NCBI RefSeq assembly: GCF_000381985.1
Contig: NZ_KB907341.1
Coordinates: 124,001-188,000, forward strand
Direction: 5' to 3'
From: Novispirillum itersonii subsp. itersonii ATCC 12639
Lineage (GTDB): Bacteria > Pseudomonadota > Alphaproteobacteria > Rhodospirillales > Rhodospirillaceae
DNA: 64,000 nucleotides
Numbering within the stretch: the first letter of the stretch is position 1; the number at the start of each line of letters is the position of its first letter. Positions 9,766-22,481 of this stretch are shown piece after piece. The position numbers were made by a program, and so were the translations under genes. A model generated the notes under the pieces. The model was not told where the DNA came from. It worked only from the letters and a program-made list of their open reading frames with translations, and made no database searches.

Positions 9766-11577
9766 ATGATCAACCTGTCCGTTCCGCAGGCAGCAGAACC
9801 GACCCTGAAGCCTTGCATCACCGTCATCGGCGTCGGTGGCGCCGGCGGTAACGCCGTCAACAACATGATCAACGACAACCTGCAGGGTGTTGATTTTGTT
9901 GTCGCCAACACCGATGCGCAGGCCCTTTCGATGGCCCGCACCAACCGCCGGATCCAGCTGGGTGCTGACACCACGCAGGGTCTGGGCGCCGGGGCGCGTC
10001 CCGAAATCGGGCGGGCCGCCGCCGAAGAAACCTACGAAACCATCGCCAAGGAAATCCAGGGCGCCAACATGGTGTTCATCACCGCCGGAATGGGCGGTGG
10101 CACCGGGACCGGCGCCGCACCGGTGATCGCCCGCGTCGCCCGCGAAATGGGGATCCTGACCGTTGGCGTCGTGACCAAGCCGTTTCAGTTTGAAGGCGCT
10201 CACCGTATGCGCCTCGCCGAATCGGGCATCGAGGAACTGTCACAGTACGTCGACACCCTGATCATCATCCCGAACCAGAATCTCTTCCGCGTTGCCAACG
10301 AAAAGACCACCTTCGCCGACGCTTTTAAGATGGCGGATGATGTTCTGCATCAGGGCGTGCGCTCCATCACCGATCTGATGATCATGCCCGGCCTGATCAA
10401 CCTCGACTTCGCCGACGTGCGGACCGTCATGTCCGACATGGGCCGTGCCATGATGGGCACCGGCACCGCCACCGGCGACCGCCGGGCGCTGGATGCCGCC
10501 GAAGCCGCGATCAGCAACCCGCTGCTGGAAGATACCTGCATGAAGGGCGCTAAGGGCGTTCTCATCAACATCACCGGCGGCATGGACGTCACCCTCTTCG
10601 AGGTCGATGAAGCCGCCAACCGCATCCGCGACGAAGTGGAAGGCGAAGCCCACATCATCTTCGGGTCGTGCTTCGACCCGGAAATGGAAGGTAAGATGCG
10701 CGTGTCGGTGGTCGCCACCGGCATCCAGACCCAGGCCGTGCAGATGCCGGTGCCGCGCCCGCAGCAGGCGGCCCCGCAGCAGCAGGCCCCGCGTCATGCC
10801 CCGATCCCGGCGCCGCGCGGCGTCGGCATCACCGCCCCGCCCACCATGGCACAGGCCCCGCAGGCCGCTGCCCCGCAGCAGACCTATCAGCAGCCGGTTT
10901 ACCAGCAGGCGGCTCCGGTCGCGCCGCAGCAGCCGGTTAAGCAGGCCCCTGCCGCCTACAGCGCCCCGCAGGCCCCGCAGCAGGCCCCGATGGCATCCGA
11001 TCTGGACGCCCTGTATGCCCCGCAGCCGCGCGCGGCGGAAGCCGCCTGGCAGCAGCCGGTGGCGCCGCAGCAGGCCCCGCAGATGGTACGGGCCGGTGAA
11101 TCGTTCATTCCGGCCCCGGCGGCAACCCGTGACCTGTCCGGCGGCCAGCCGGTCGGCCAGAACCCGATGGGCATGCCCGCCCCGCGCGCCTTTGCGTCGG
11201 AACCGCGGACCATGGCTCAGCCGTCGCATCCGACTCTGGGGGCACAGCTGGGTGGCCCGCAGATGGGCAACAGTCAGGCTGCCGTCCAGCATGCCCCGCA
11301 GCACCAGCCGATGGTCGCCGACCGCCCGGCCCCGCAGCAGCATGCCGCCCCGGCGGCCCGTCAGGGGGCAGGCAACCTGTTCTCCCGCCTGACCCGCCTC
11401 GCCAGCCGCGATCATGCGGACGAAGGACACCAGCATCAGGCTGCCCCGGTGGATCACCGTCAGCCGTCCTACCACAGCGAGCCGGTGGCCCCGCCGCAGC
11501 CGGAACGTCAGCCGCTGTCCCGTAAGGACGAAGACGAGCTGGAAATCCCGGCATTCCTGCGCCGTCAGGCCAACTGA
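9766..11577 (+). CDS. ftsZ: Cell division protein FtsZ with very long linker
   Basis: Tubulin-like GTPase forming the Z-ring. The N-terminal ~320 residues are a normal GTPase core: [12 protein letters not shown] near 23-34, NTDAQAL near 46, and the signature [10 protein letters not shown] near 110-119. From about 325 to 575 follows a linker dominated by Gln, Pro and Ala ([11 protein letters not shown]-like repeats). The protein ends with the conserved C-terminal peptide [10 protein letters not shown], which binds FtsA and other partners. At 603 residues it is well above the ~400 of enterobacteria, but long linkers are known in alphaproteobacteria. GGAGG precedes the ATG. Confidence 0.98.
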   Translation: MINLSVPQAAEPTLKPCITVIGVGGAGGNAVNNMINDNLQGVDFVVANTDAQALSMARTNRRIQLGADTTQGLGAGARPEIGRAAAEETYETIAKEIQGANMVFITAGMGGGTGTGAAPVIARVAREMGILTVGVVTKPFQFEGAHRMRLAESGIEELSQYVDTLIIIPNQNLFRVANEKTTFADAFKMADDVLHQGVRSITDLMIMPGLINLDFADVRTVMSDMGRAMMGTGTATGDRRALDAAEAAISNPLLEDTCMKGAKGVLINITGGMDVTLFEVDEAANRIRDEVEGEAHIIFGSCFDPEMEGKMRVSVVATGIQTQAVQMPVPRPQQAAPQQQAPRHAPIPAPRGVGITAPPTMAQAPQAAAPQQTYQQPVYQQAAPVAPQQPVKQAPAAYSAPQAPQQAPMASDLDALYAPQPRAAEAAWQQPVAPQQAPQMVRAGESFIPAPAATRDLSGGQPVGQNPMGMPAPRAFASEPRTMAQPSHPTLGAQLGGPQMGNSQAAVQHAPQHQPMVADRPAPQQHAAPAARQGAGNLFSRLTRLASRDHADEGHQHQAAPVDHRQPSYHSEPVAPPQPERQPLSRKDEDELEIPAFLRRQAN

Positions 11578-11631
11578 AGCCTGTGTCGTAAGGTTAAGGT
11601 TTAAGGCTGCGGTTCCGTAGCCTGAGGACTG

Positions 11632-11670
11632 GCCCGCCCGGCCACCAGCCCCAACCGGGGCCGGCCGGGC
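11632..11670 (+). repeat. GC-rich inverted repeat downstream of ftsZ
   Basis: Twelve-base arms at 11632-11643 and 11659-11670 are complementary except at one position and enclose a 15-base loop. No T-run follows, so it is not a typical intrinsic terminator. It may stabilise the 3' end of the ftsZ message or belong to a small RNA ending at 11848. Confidence 0.5.
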
Positions 11671-11804
11671 AGACCGGGGGCAGAGTCCGGCCAGCTGTGT
11701 GTGTCGTTGACCGGGTCGAGCTGCCTGTTGATGACAGGTGCCCCAACGCGATGTGTTGGTTTCAGCATCTGTCTGACCACCTTGTGATTAAAGCCCTGAT
11801 TTGG

Positions 11805-11848
11805 GGAGAACCGGAGGGGTGCCTCCGTGCCGGTTCTCCTCTTTTTTT
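11805..11848 (+). terminator. Intrinsic terminator after ftsZ
   Basis: A perfect 10-base stem (GGAGAACCGG at 11805 with CCGGTTCTCC at 11830-11839) and a 15-base loop are followed by CTTTTTTTG. This probably ends the dcw transcript 230 bases after ftsZ, or a separate short RNA. Confidence 0.85.
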
Positions 11849-12122
11849 GTTTTTCAATGCCCTAGGATCTGGTCCTGCAGTGATACGGCAGCCCCTGAGT
11901 CTAAAGGGCTGTGCCTTCTTACAGTTCCCGTCACACAGCGTAACAATCCGAAACAATGATTGATTTGTCCTGAGACGCCCGACCCCTTAAACCTTAGCCT
12001 GTCGAAGCAGGGATCTGCTGCGGCATCATCGGGGGGCCGCCGGGCGGTTCCCGGGCAAGACACTCCTCCACCGGCTTCACCCCTGTTAAAAGGGACAGCC
12101 CCGGCGGAGTCAGAAGGTAAGG

Positions 12123-13151
12123 ATGACGATTATGGCTTTCGACGGTCTCTCTGCTGTTTCTGCCGCCGACGTGACATCCCTCGCCGCCGTCCGTGCCCTG
12201 TCGCATCTTTCCACCTCCTCCAGCACTCCGGTTCCCATGTCCCAGACCACCCTGAAGACGTCCATTTCCTGCACCGGCATCGGTCTCCACACCGGTAAAA
12301 AAGTGTCGATGACCCTGCATCCGGCTGCGGAAAACACCGGGGTGATCTTCCGCCGCACCGATATTGCCGGTGGCAATGCCGAGATCCCGGCTCTGGCGAC
12401 CCATGTGCTTGACTCCCGGCTGTGCACCGTGATCGGGCTGAATGCCCAGCAGTCGATCGGCACGATCGAACACCTGATGTCCGCTCTGGTTGCCATGGGC
12501 GTCGATAACGTGGTGGTCGAGGTGAATGCCCCGGAACTGCCGATCATGGACGGATCGGCTGCTCCGTTCGTGTTCCTGATTGAATGCGCCGGTCTGGTCG
12601 CCCAGTCCGCCACCCGCAAGGCCCTGAAAGTGCTGAAGCCGGTCACCGTGTCGCACGGGATGGCTGAAGCGACCCTGCTGCCGTCCGCCACCCCGCGGAT
12701 CGACTTCGAAATCGACTTCCCGGTGGCGGCCATCGGTCAGCAGGCGATGACCTTCTCGGTCTCTTCCTCGGCGTTCGTGGCTGAAATTGCCCGCGCCCGC
12801 ACCTTCTGCCTGATCGACGACATCGCCAAGATGCGCGAAGCCGGTCTGGCCCTTGGCGGATCTCTCGACAACGCCATCGTGGTCAACGGTGCCGAAATCC
12901 TCAACGAAGACGGCCTGCGCTACAGCAACGAATTCGTCCGCCACAAGGTGCTGGATGCCATCGGTGATCTGGCCCTGGCCGGTAAGCCGATCCTTGGTCA
13001 CTACATCGGCAAGCGGTCCAGCCACGCCCTGAACACGACGCTGGTCAAGACCCTGCTGGCCGACCCTTCAGCATGGACCATCGTTGACATGCTCCCGGAA
13101 GAAATTCCGGCGGCGGGCCTGCCCTCTCTGGCCCGGGTTGCCGCCCAGTAA
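12123..13151 (+). CDS. lpxC: UDP-3-O-acyl-N-acetylglucosamine deacetylase LpxC
   Basis: Zinc amidase catalysing the committed step of lipid A synthesis. The core begins QTTLKTSISCTGIGLHTGKK; the zinc-binding HLMSALVAMG motif (about 118-127) and the segments MDGSAAPFVF and ARTFCLIDDI are present, with HKVLDAIGDLALAG carrying the second zinc-site His and the Asp. Family members start about 38 residues into this frame, at ATG 12237, which would give the usual ~304 residues. That ATG has no ribosome-binding site, whereas GAAGG and AAGG precede 12123/12132. I keep the longer 342-residue form, but the extra low-complexity N-terminus is doubtful. Confidence 0.95.
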   Translation: MTIMAFDGLSAVSAADVTSLAAVRALSHLSTSSSTPVPMSQTTLKTSISCTGIGLHTGKKVSMTLHPAAENTGVIFRRTDIAGGNAEIPALATHVLDSRLCTVIGLNAQQSIGTIEHLMSALVAMGVDNVVVEVNAPELPIMDGSAAPFVFLIECAGLVAQSATRKALKVLKPVTVSHGMAEATLLPSATPRIDFEIDFPVAAIGQQAMTFSVSSSAFVAEIARARTFCLIDDIAKMREAGLALGGSLDNAIVVNGAEILNEDGLRYSNEFVRHKVLDAIGDLALAGKPILGHYIGKRSSHALNTTLVKTLLADPSAWTIVDMLPEEIPAAGLPSLARVAAQ

Positions 13152-13181
13152 GGCCCCGGCAGACAGCAGAAAACAGCGAGA

Positions 13182-13216
13182 AATGCGGCAATCCCAAACG
13201 GGTTGCCGCATTTTTT
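13182..13216 (+). terminator. Intrinsic terminator after lpxC
   Basis: The stem AATGCGGCAA (13182-13191) pairs with TTGCCGCATT (13203-13212) around an 11-base loop and runs into TTTTTT. It separates lpxC from bamD. Confidence 0.88.
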
Positions 13217-13292
13217 CATGATCTGTTCCGCAGAGACTTGCCCTTTGCCGCCTTCCGCGTGATATAGTCCCACAGCTTAGTTCTTTCCCGTG

Positions 13293-14162
13293 ATGGCGAC
13301 TTCGGATCCGACGATGCCCCTGTTCAGTTTGCGCCGCCTGCTGCCGACCCTCGCCGCCCTCGCCGTGGCAGGAACCCTTGCTGCCTGCTCAGGCGATAAG
13401 GAACCGGAATACGTCGAAAAGCCGGTGACAGACCTGTACAATCAGGCTGTTGATCTGATGAATGAAGGCGAATACTCAGACGCCGCAAAGGCGTTTGACG
13501 AAGTGGAACGTCAGCACCCCTATTCCAAATGGGCGACCAAGGCCCAGTTGATGGCTGCCTTTTCCTATTATCAGGAAGGCAAATATGACGACACCATCAT
13601 CGCCCTTGACCGCTTTATCCAGCTGCACCCAGGCAGCCCGGACACCCCTTACGCCTATTATCTGAAAGCCCTGTGCTTCTACGAGCAGATCAGCGACGTT
13701 GGCCGTGACCAGAAGATGACCCGGCTGGCGCAACAGGCGCTGGAAGAAATCGTCACCCGCTTCCCCAACACCGAGTACGCCCGCGATGCCCGCCTGAAGC
13801 TGGACCTGACGCAGGATCACCTTGCCGGGAAGGAAATGGAAGTCGGGCGCTATTACCTGAAAGCCGGGCAGTATCTGGCGGCGATCAACCGCTTCCGGAT
13901 AGTGGTCGAAAAATATGATCACACCAGCCACGTGCCCGAAGCCCTCTACCGCCTGACCGAAGCCTATACGGTGATCGGTCTGAAGCCAGAGGCCAAAAAG
14001 ACCGCCGCCGTTCTGGGCTACAACTACCCCGGCAGTGACTGGTACGACGATGCCTATGATCTTGTGGAACGCGGCATCACTGATCCCGCGTCCAACAACG
14101 ACAGCATCGACAATTCCGAAAACAGCAAAAGCTGGCTGTCCAAGGCCACCAGCTGGTTCTGA
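13293..14162 (+). CDS. bamD: Outer membrane assembly lipoprotein BamD
   Basis: Essential lipoprotein of the BAM complex that inserts beta-barrels into the outer membrane. The 289-residue product has a signal peptide with lipobox GTLAAC (acylated Cys about residue 32), then tetratricopeptide-like repeats (VTDLYNQAVDLMNEGEYSDAAKAFDEVERQHPYS and YYQEGKYDDTIIALDRFIQLHP) typical of BamD/ComL, which bind the BamA POTRA region and substrates. The start is uncertain: GTG 13290, ATG 13293 or ATG 13314, the last giving the tightest signal peptide; none has a clear Shine-Dalgarno. recN follows after 56 bases. Confidence 0.94.
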   Translation: MATSDPTMPLFSLRRLLPTLAALAVAGTLAACSGDKEPEYVEKPVTDLYNQAVDLMNEGEYSDAAKAFDEVERQHPYSKWATKAQLMAAFSYYQEGKYDDTIIALDRFIQLHPGSPDTPYAYYLKALCFYEQISDVGRDQKMTRLAQQALEEIVTRFPNTEYARDARLKLDLTQDHLAGKEMEVGRYYLKAGQYLAAINRFRIVVEKYDHTSHVPEALYRLTEAYTVIGLKPEAKKTAAVLGYNYPGSDWYDDAYDLVERGITDPASNNDSIDNSENSKSWLSKATSWF

Positions 14163-14218
14163 CGCGCCCCTGCTGACGGCCCCTGTCGCCACCGGAACGA
14201 AAAATCGAGGCAAACGGT

Positions 14219-18038
<3,820 letters not shown>

Positions 18039-18042
18039 GGCG

Positions 18043-18777
18043 ATGGGTCTGCAGTGGGTGACACTGGGCGATGCGCTGGCCTTTGCCTGGTTTCTGGCAG
18101 CCTGGATCGGCTACACGGTCTATACCGATCATACCCCGGCGCGGGACCGGACCATTTCCGCCGCCGTCAACCGTCGCCGGGCCGACTGGCTGCGCGAGGC
18201 CGGACGGCGCGACCTGCGGATGATCGACACCAACATCCTTGGCAATCTGATCACCGGGGTCGGCTTTTTTGCTTCCACCACCATTCTGGTGATCGGTGGC
18301 CTGATGGCGATGATGGGGGTGACATCACAGGTACAGGATGCCCTCAACCGCCTGCCGTTTGCGTCTGCCGGGTCTGTTTCGGCGCTGGAAGCGAAGATTG
18401 CTGTGCTGCTGATGATCTTCATCTACGCCTTTTTCAAATTCGGCTGGGCCTTCCGGCTGGCAAACTACTGCTCGATCACCGTCGGAGGGTTGCCCCCGGC
18501 GGCAGAGCGTGACAGTGCCCGCTCCGCCGCGCTGTCGAAGGCGGCCGCCGTGCTGTCCAGCCGGTCAGGGCATCACTTCAACCGGGGCCTGCGGGCTTAT
18601 TTCTTCGCCCTCGGGGCAATGGCATGGCTGGTTCATCCCGGCTTTTTCGCCCTGATCACCGCCGGAGTGGTGATTGTTCTGTACCGGCGGGAATTCACCT
18701 CTCAGGCTGTGACCGCCCTGCAGGAACTGGACGCGATCATCACCGAAGACTCCGCTGCCCCAACGCCGCAGGCGTAG
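18043..18777 (+). CDS. DUF599 family membrane protein
   Basis: A 244-residue protein with four predicted membrane segments: about 8-27, 68-92, 122-142 and 185-211. Its sequence (GYTVYTDHTPARDRTISAAVNRRRADWLREAGRRDLRMIDTNILGNL) matches the DUF599 pattern, in which a cytoplasmic Arg-rich loop precedes the second helix. Function is unknown. GGGAGTGAGG before the ATG overlaps the ligA stop, so the two may be translationally linked. A GC-rich hairpin sits across its stop codon, facing a convergent gene. Confidence 0.8.
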   Translation: MGLQWVTLGDALAFAWFLAAWIGYTVYTDHTPARDRTISAAVNRRRADWLREAGRRDLRMIDTNILGNLITGVGFFASTTILVIGGLMAMMGVTSQVQDALNRLPFASAGSVSALEAKIAVLLMIFIYAFFKFGWAFRLANYCSITVGGLPPAAERDSARSAALSKAAAVLSSRSGHHFNRGLRAYFFALGAMAWLVHPGFFALITAGVVIVLYRREFTSQAVTALQELDAIITEDSAAPTPQA

Positions 18778-18781
18778 GGGC
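18757..18781. terminator. Hairpin between convergent DUF599 and MFS genes
   Basis: GCCCC (18757-18761) pairs with GGGGC (18777-18781) around an inner CGCC/GGCG stem and a three-base loop. It spans the DUF599 stop and lies 11 bases from the convergent MFS stop. There is no U-tract, so a terminator role is tentative. Confidence 0.4.
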
Positions 18782-18791
18782 GGCAGCCTTC

Positions 18792-19976
18792 TTACCCTTC
18801 CTCGGCATTCCGCACCTTCGGCAGCGAGGCCGACGCGAGAATCAGCAGGGACACTGCCAGTACCGGCACAATGCCCAGATTGACCGCCCCCCAGCCGGTG
18901 CCGGTCAGCAAGGCCCCGGAGGCCAGTGCCCCAAAAGCGCCGACCGAGCCATTCCCCAGTTCCATCAATCCCTGCGCCGCCCCACGCTCTTCCGGGGCAT
19001 GGGCTTCGCCCAGCAGGGTGGTTCCGGCGACCATCATCAGGTTCCAGCCCGCCCCCAGCAGCACCGAGGCGGTCAGGAAGTTGATAAACCCGACCCCGGA
19101 CAGCGCCAGCCCCATGCTGATCAGCAGCAGCGCAACCCCGGCCAGTGCCACCCGGCGGCTGCCGAAACGGTCCACCAGCGGCCCGGACAGAAACCCCGGC
19201 AAAAACATGCCCAGCACATGCCACTGGATCACCGTGGCCGTGTCATCGACCCCAAAAGAGCAGAACTGCATCGCCAGCGGTGTGGCGTTCATCACCAACA
19301 CCATGATGCCGTGCCCGGCGGCGGTGATCGCCATCGCTGCACGCACCAGCGGCCGCTTCAGCAGGGTGCCGGTCAGCCCCGGCTGCCGGGTCGCCGCCAC
19401 CGCCGAAGCCGGAGTCTTCAGCCACAGCAGGGCGGCCAGCACCAGAAAGGCCAGAAAAGCCATCATCAGGAAGGATCCGGCGAAGGGCACCGGCAGAGTG
19501 TTACGGCTCCACAGTCCAAGAGACGGTCCGATCAGGGCCGCCACCACGCCGCCGCCCAGAACGTAAGAGGCAGCCTTACCCTTGTCCCCAAGTCCAACCG
19601 CATCCTGTGCCGTAAAGCGGAAAAAATTGGACGACGCCGCAAAGGGTCCGATCAGGGCAGACCCCAGACAGACCAGCCAGAACGACGCCAGCATAACCCC
19701 GGCGAAGATCACCAGAGACCCGACTGTGCCGCTGACCGCCCCGGCCAGCAGCCCGGCCCGCCGCCCACGCCCCTGCATGAACCGCGACAACGGCTGCACC
19801 ACCAGCAATGTGGCCAGCAGCATCAGGGCCAGCGGTGCCGTTGCCGCCCCGGCAAACGGTGACAGCTGCAACCCGATCAGCGACAGCAGCGTAAAGCCGA
19901 TGATGATACAGCTCATATACAGCACCTGCGCCACAAACAGCAGGCGGATGGTGGGGTTGGACAGCAGAAGCATCAT
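18792..19976 (-). CDS. MFS transporter
   Basis: A 394-residue major facilitator protein with about twelve hydrophobic helices, including the Arg-rich cytoplasmic loops QPLSRFMQGRGRRAGLLAG (loop 2-3) and GPLVDRFGSRRVALAG in the second half, the equivalent A-like motifs of the two six-helix bundles. The substrate cannot be inferred. The frame is open further upstream to a GTG at 20060, but those extra residues are Pro/Cys-rich and untypical; the tandem ATG at 19976/19973 gives a normal MFS start. It lies directly downstream of the AraC-type regulator on the same strand, so that protein may control it. Confidence 0.85.
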   Translation of the reverse strand: MMLLLSNPTIRLLFVAQVLYMSCIIIGFTLLSLIGLQLSPFAGAATAPLALMLLATLLVVQPLSRFMQGRGRRAGLLAGAVSGTVGSLVIFAGVMLASFWLVCLGSALIGPFAASSNFFRFTAQDAVGLGDKGKAASYVLGGGVVAALIGPSLGLWSRNTLPVPFAGSFLMMAFLAFLVLAALLWLKTPASAVAATRQPGLTGTLLKRPLVRAAMAITAAGHGIMVLVMNATPLAMQFCSFGVDDTATVIQWHVLGMFLPGFLSGPLVDRFGSRRVALAGVALLLISMGLALSGVGFINFLTASVLLGAGWNLMMVAGTTLLGEAHAPEERGAAQGLMELGNGSVGAFGALASGALLTGTGWGAVNLGIVPVLAVSLLILASASLPKVRNAEEG

Positions 19977-20046
19977 CAGCACTTTCAGCAGGAGGGGCAG
20001 ACAGGGGGGAAGCGGACAGGGGGAAAACGGACACAGGAAAAGGAAA

Positions 20047-21096
20047 TCAGGACGGGGCACCGGTGCCCGCCGTCACCGTCCCGCCGCCGAAGCGGCGGGC
20101 ATAGTCAGCCGGGCTGAGTCTGAGGGTTTTCTGAAAGGCCCGGCGCAGCGCCTCGGGGTGGTCATAGCCACACCGCCGCGCCACCTCCGCCACCGGAATG
20201 GATCCAGTATGCAGCAATCCCCGTGCCGCTTCCAGCCGCAGACTTTCCACATAGCGGCCCGGCGGCTGGCCGGTGGCCTGTACAAAACGGCGGATAAACG
20301 TGCGGGGTGCCAGCCCACAGCGCCCGGCCAGCGCTTCAACCGTCAGGTCCGACGACAGATTCGCAGGCAGCCAATCCAGCAGGGCCAGCAGCCGGGCGTC
20401 GGCATCCGCAGGGCGGGCCGACGGACCGAGATGGGCAGAAAACTGAGCCTGATCTCCCGGACGGCGCAAAAACAGCACCAGATAGCGGGCGACGGCCAAT
20501 GCCACCACCGGCCCGGCGTCCGCCTCCACCAGAGCCATTGCCAGATCAATCCCCGCCGTCACCCCGGCAGACGTAAACACATGCGGGTCACCATCGCGGC
20601 CATCGGGGGCATAGGTATGTAAGCGACAGATATCGAGGGCCAGCCCCGGATAGGCCGCAATGTCGTCGCCCCGGCACCAGTGGGTGGTCACTGCCCTCCC
20701 GGTCAGCAACCCGGCCTCGGCCAGCAGCAACGCCCCGGAACAGACCGACCCCAGCCGCCGTACCTGCGGTTCCACCCGGCGCAGCCAGTCCAGACAGGCC
20801 GGGTCCCGTCGCAGGGCATCAACCCCGTTGCCCCCGGCGATCAGAAGGGTATCAACACCGGTGGCATCCCAGTCGGCCATGGCATGATCCGCCACCATCC
20901 GCAGCCCCGAGGATGTCTCAACCACCCCCGCCTGCGGGCCGACCGTCTCCAGCCGGTACAACGGCGGCATGCCCTGACGGGCCAGAACTTCATTGGCACT
21001 GGCAAAAACCTGCATCGGGCCGGTTACATCCAGCATCATCACCTGCGGAAACAGGAAGCAGGCAATCCGGCGGGGAACAGGAGATGGCAGGGTCAT
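20047..21096 (-). CDS. GlxA-type transcriptional regulator (DJ-1/PfpI-AraC)
   Basis: A 349-residue two-domain regulator. The N-terminal ~190 residues form a DJ-1/PfpI-like domain (RRIACFLFPQVMMLDVTGPMQVF; LGSVCSGALLLAEAGLL with the nucleophile-elbow-like Cys; TSAGVTAGIDLAMALVE). The C-terminal ~100 residues are an AraC helix-turn-helix pair (LTVEALAGRCGLAPRTFIRRF; SIPVAEVARRCGYDHPEALRRAFQKTLRLSPADYARRF). This is the GlxA architecture; the ligand is unknown. I chose the ATG at 21096 with GGAG upstream; the frame extends 27 codons further without family similarity. Confidence 0.88.
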   Translation of the reverse strand: MTLPSPVPRRIACFLFPQVMMLDVTGPMQVFASANEVLARQGMPPLYRLETVGPQAGVVETSSGLRMVADHAMADWDATGVDTLLIAGGNGVDALRRDPACLDWLRRVEPQVRRLGSVCSGALLLAEAGLLTGRAVTTHWCRGDDIAAYPGLALDICRLHTYAPDGRDGDPHVFTSAGVTAGIDLAMALVEADAGPVVALAVARYLVLFLRRPGDQAQFSAHLGPSARPADADARLLALLDWLPANLSSDLTVEALAGRCGLAPRTFIRRFVQATGQPPGRYVESLRLEAARGLLHTGSIPVAEVARRCGYDHPEALRRAFQKTLRLSPADYARRFGGGTVTAGTGAPS

Positions 21097-21225
21097 CGCA
21101 GGCTCCGCAGACAGAAACGGCCCCCGGACAACAGATCCGGGAGCCGTCAGTATCGGCGGGAAGACCCCTGTCATCAATGACAGGCACCCCGCCTATTTTG
21201 CCAAAACGTCATCAGATCACAGCGG

Positions 21226-21933
21226 TCAGCCGCCGAAGTGCGCCGCCAGCAGCGGCACCCCCCAGAACACAGCCCCCACCGATACCGCCAGCAGAACCAG
21301 CGCCAGCAGCGGCGACACCATCCGCGGTGCCGGTTCCCCCGGCGGCAGGCTGGCGCGGTCTTTGTAGCCGGTGACCATCGGCTTCACCAGATTCTCCCCC
21401 TTCAGGCGATAGACGACCACGGCGCAGACATGCACGATCACCAACGCGATCAGGCCATCGGCGATCAGACCGTGAAACCCGGTGAGAGTATCGGACAGAT
21501 CCTTACCGACAGTGGCCGCCAGCGGACCTTCCGACAGAATATCGTCATTAGAAAACAGACCGGTGCCCGCCTGCAACAGCAGCAGACTCAACACCGCCAG
21601 AATCATCAGCGCCCCGGCCGGATTATGCCCGGCAAACAGCGGGTGCTGACCGGACCGGACCGCCTTCAGATAAGCAATCACAGCCGCCGGCCCCCGCACG
21701 AATGATGAAAAACGGGCGGTCGAAGACCCCAGCAGTCCCCACAGGACGCGATAGAGCACCATCGCCAGCACCACCTGCCCCAGCAGCATGTGCAGATCGG
21801 TGTTCATGATGGTCTTGCCGCCCGGCAGCGGCAGATCAATCCCCCCGACTGTGCCCGACAGCCACAGTACGGCAAACAGCAACACCAAAATCCAGTGAAA
21901 CAGCCGAGTCGGCAGATCCCACACCTTCACCAT
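21226..21933 (-). CDS. Cytochrome b561 family di-heme membrane protein
   Basis: A 235-residue inner-membrane b-type cytochrome. It starts MVKVWDLPTRLFHWILVLLF, the classic first helix of the Ni/Fe-hydrogenase/b561 family with the first heme-ligand His; further His residues lie in DLHMLLGQVVLAMVLYRVLWG, GFHGLIADGL and ALVIVHVCAVVVYR. Four core helices plus a C-terminal anchor are visible. The likely role is electron transfer between quinols and a soluble partner; the partner gene is not adjacent. AGGAGG lies upstream of ATG 21933; eight more codons upstream are open but unlikely to be used. Confidence 0.88.
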   Translation of the reverse strand: MVKVWDLPTRLFHWILVLLFAVLWLSGTVGGIDLPLPGGKTIMNTDLHMLLGQVVLAMVLYRVLWGLLGSSTARFSSFVRGPAAVIAYLKAVRSGQHPLFAGHNPAGALMILAVLSLLLLQAGTGLFSNDDILSEGPLAATVGKDLSDTLTGFHGLIADGLIALVIVHVCAVVVYRLKGENLVKPMVTGYKDRASLPPGEPAPRMVSPLLALVLLAVSVGAVFWGVPLLAAHFGG

Positions 21934-22085
21934 TTTCCTGCTCCTCCTGCTTTTCACAGACAGCGGCCTGTCCAGCGGTCAGCCTCTGCGCCCGCACGCA
22001 ATGTCACTCCGGTAAGGGTATGGCGGCACCTGCCTGAACGGAACCTTAAATTGCCGCAGCGCAGCATGTCGCGGGGTAAAGTCAT

Positions 22086-22103
22086 GGTTACCGGCTGGTA
22101 ACC
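22086..22103. promoter_or_regulatory. Palindrome in the b561-hsp20 divergent region
   Basis: A perfect 7-base inverted repeat, GGTTACC (22086-22092) and GGTAACC (22097-22103), is separated by GGCT. Its size and position about 150 bases upstream of the cytochrome b561 start suit a repressor operator; the regulator is unknown. Confidence 0.35.
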
Positions 22104-22142
22104 GCATTCCGTGCCTCTTTCGTTCCATGCCCGGTCCACCCC

Positions 22143-22171
22143 CTTGACGATGGCGCACCCCCTCCCCATAC
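22143..22171 (+). promoter_or_regulatory. Sigma-32 (RpoH)-like heat-shock promoter
   Basis: CTTGAC (22143-22148), preceded by CACCC, and CCCCATAC (22164-22171), separated by 15 bases, closely resemble the consensus CTTGAA-N13-17-CCCCATNT. It points toward hsp20, 460 bases away. The predicted transcript would have a long structured leader, unless a closer promoter is also used. Confidence 0.55.
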
Positions 22172-22481
22172 TTTTACCCGTGAACGCCGCAGATGTGGGT
22201 TCGCTCCCGCACCGGGAAGAACAGGTTGCGCGCCAGAGAACTGGGCCGACCCTTCCGGACGGGACCAGAGGACCGGCCTGACCGGGTGCAGACCCGTACA
22301 GACCGCTGTTACCGTGGTAGCTCAACCGGAGGACCATGGGTGTGGATTTTCCGTTCCGGCAGGCATTCCGTCAAGGAAGACTGTTATATAAAGCCGGACG
22401 GGTACAGGACCTGACGCCGAAACAGTGTGTTCCGGCCCCTGAAAATCCATATCTGCCCAGACATCCACCGATTGCGTTGCC

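Larger units (their letters stand above)
11578..12122. other. 545-base ftsZ-lpxC intergenic region
   Basis: No convincing gene is visible. The region contains a hairpin at 11603-11621, a larger GC-rich hairpin at 11632-11670, a small CCTGT/ACAGG hairpin near 11724-11740, and a strong intrinsic terminator at 11805-11848. The stretch after the terminator presumably carries the lpxC promoter, although I see no convincing -35/-10 pair. An 88-codon frame over the terminator has no coding character. Confidence 0.6.

Noticed and set aside
18624-20622. Two long + strand frames (18624-19862 and 19582-20622) antisense to the MFS and regulator genes
   Set aside because: Arg/Gln/Pro-rich products without ribosome-binding sites; the minus-strand genes have clear domains.
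22311-22360. tRNA-like segment near GGTAGCTCAACCGGAG
   Set aside because: The D-arm-like string is not followed by an anticodon arm, T arm or matching acceptor stem, so it is a chance match.
22364-22390. Possible promoter at TATATAAA near 22385
   Set aside because: No acceptable -35 sequence lies 16-18 bases upstream on either strand, so I do not annotate it.
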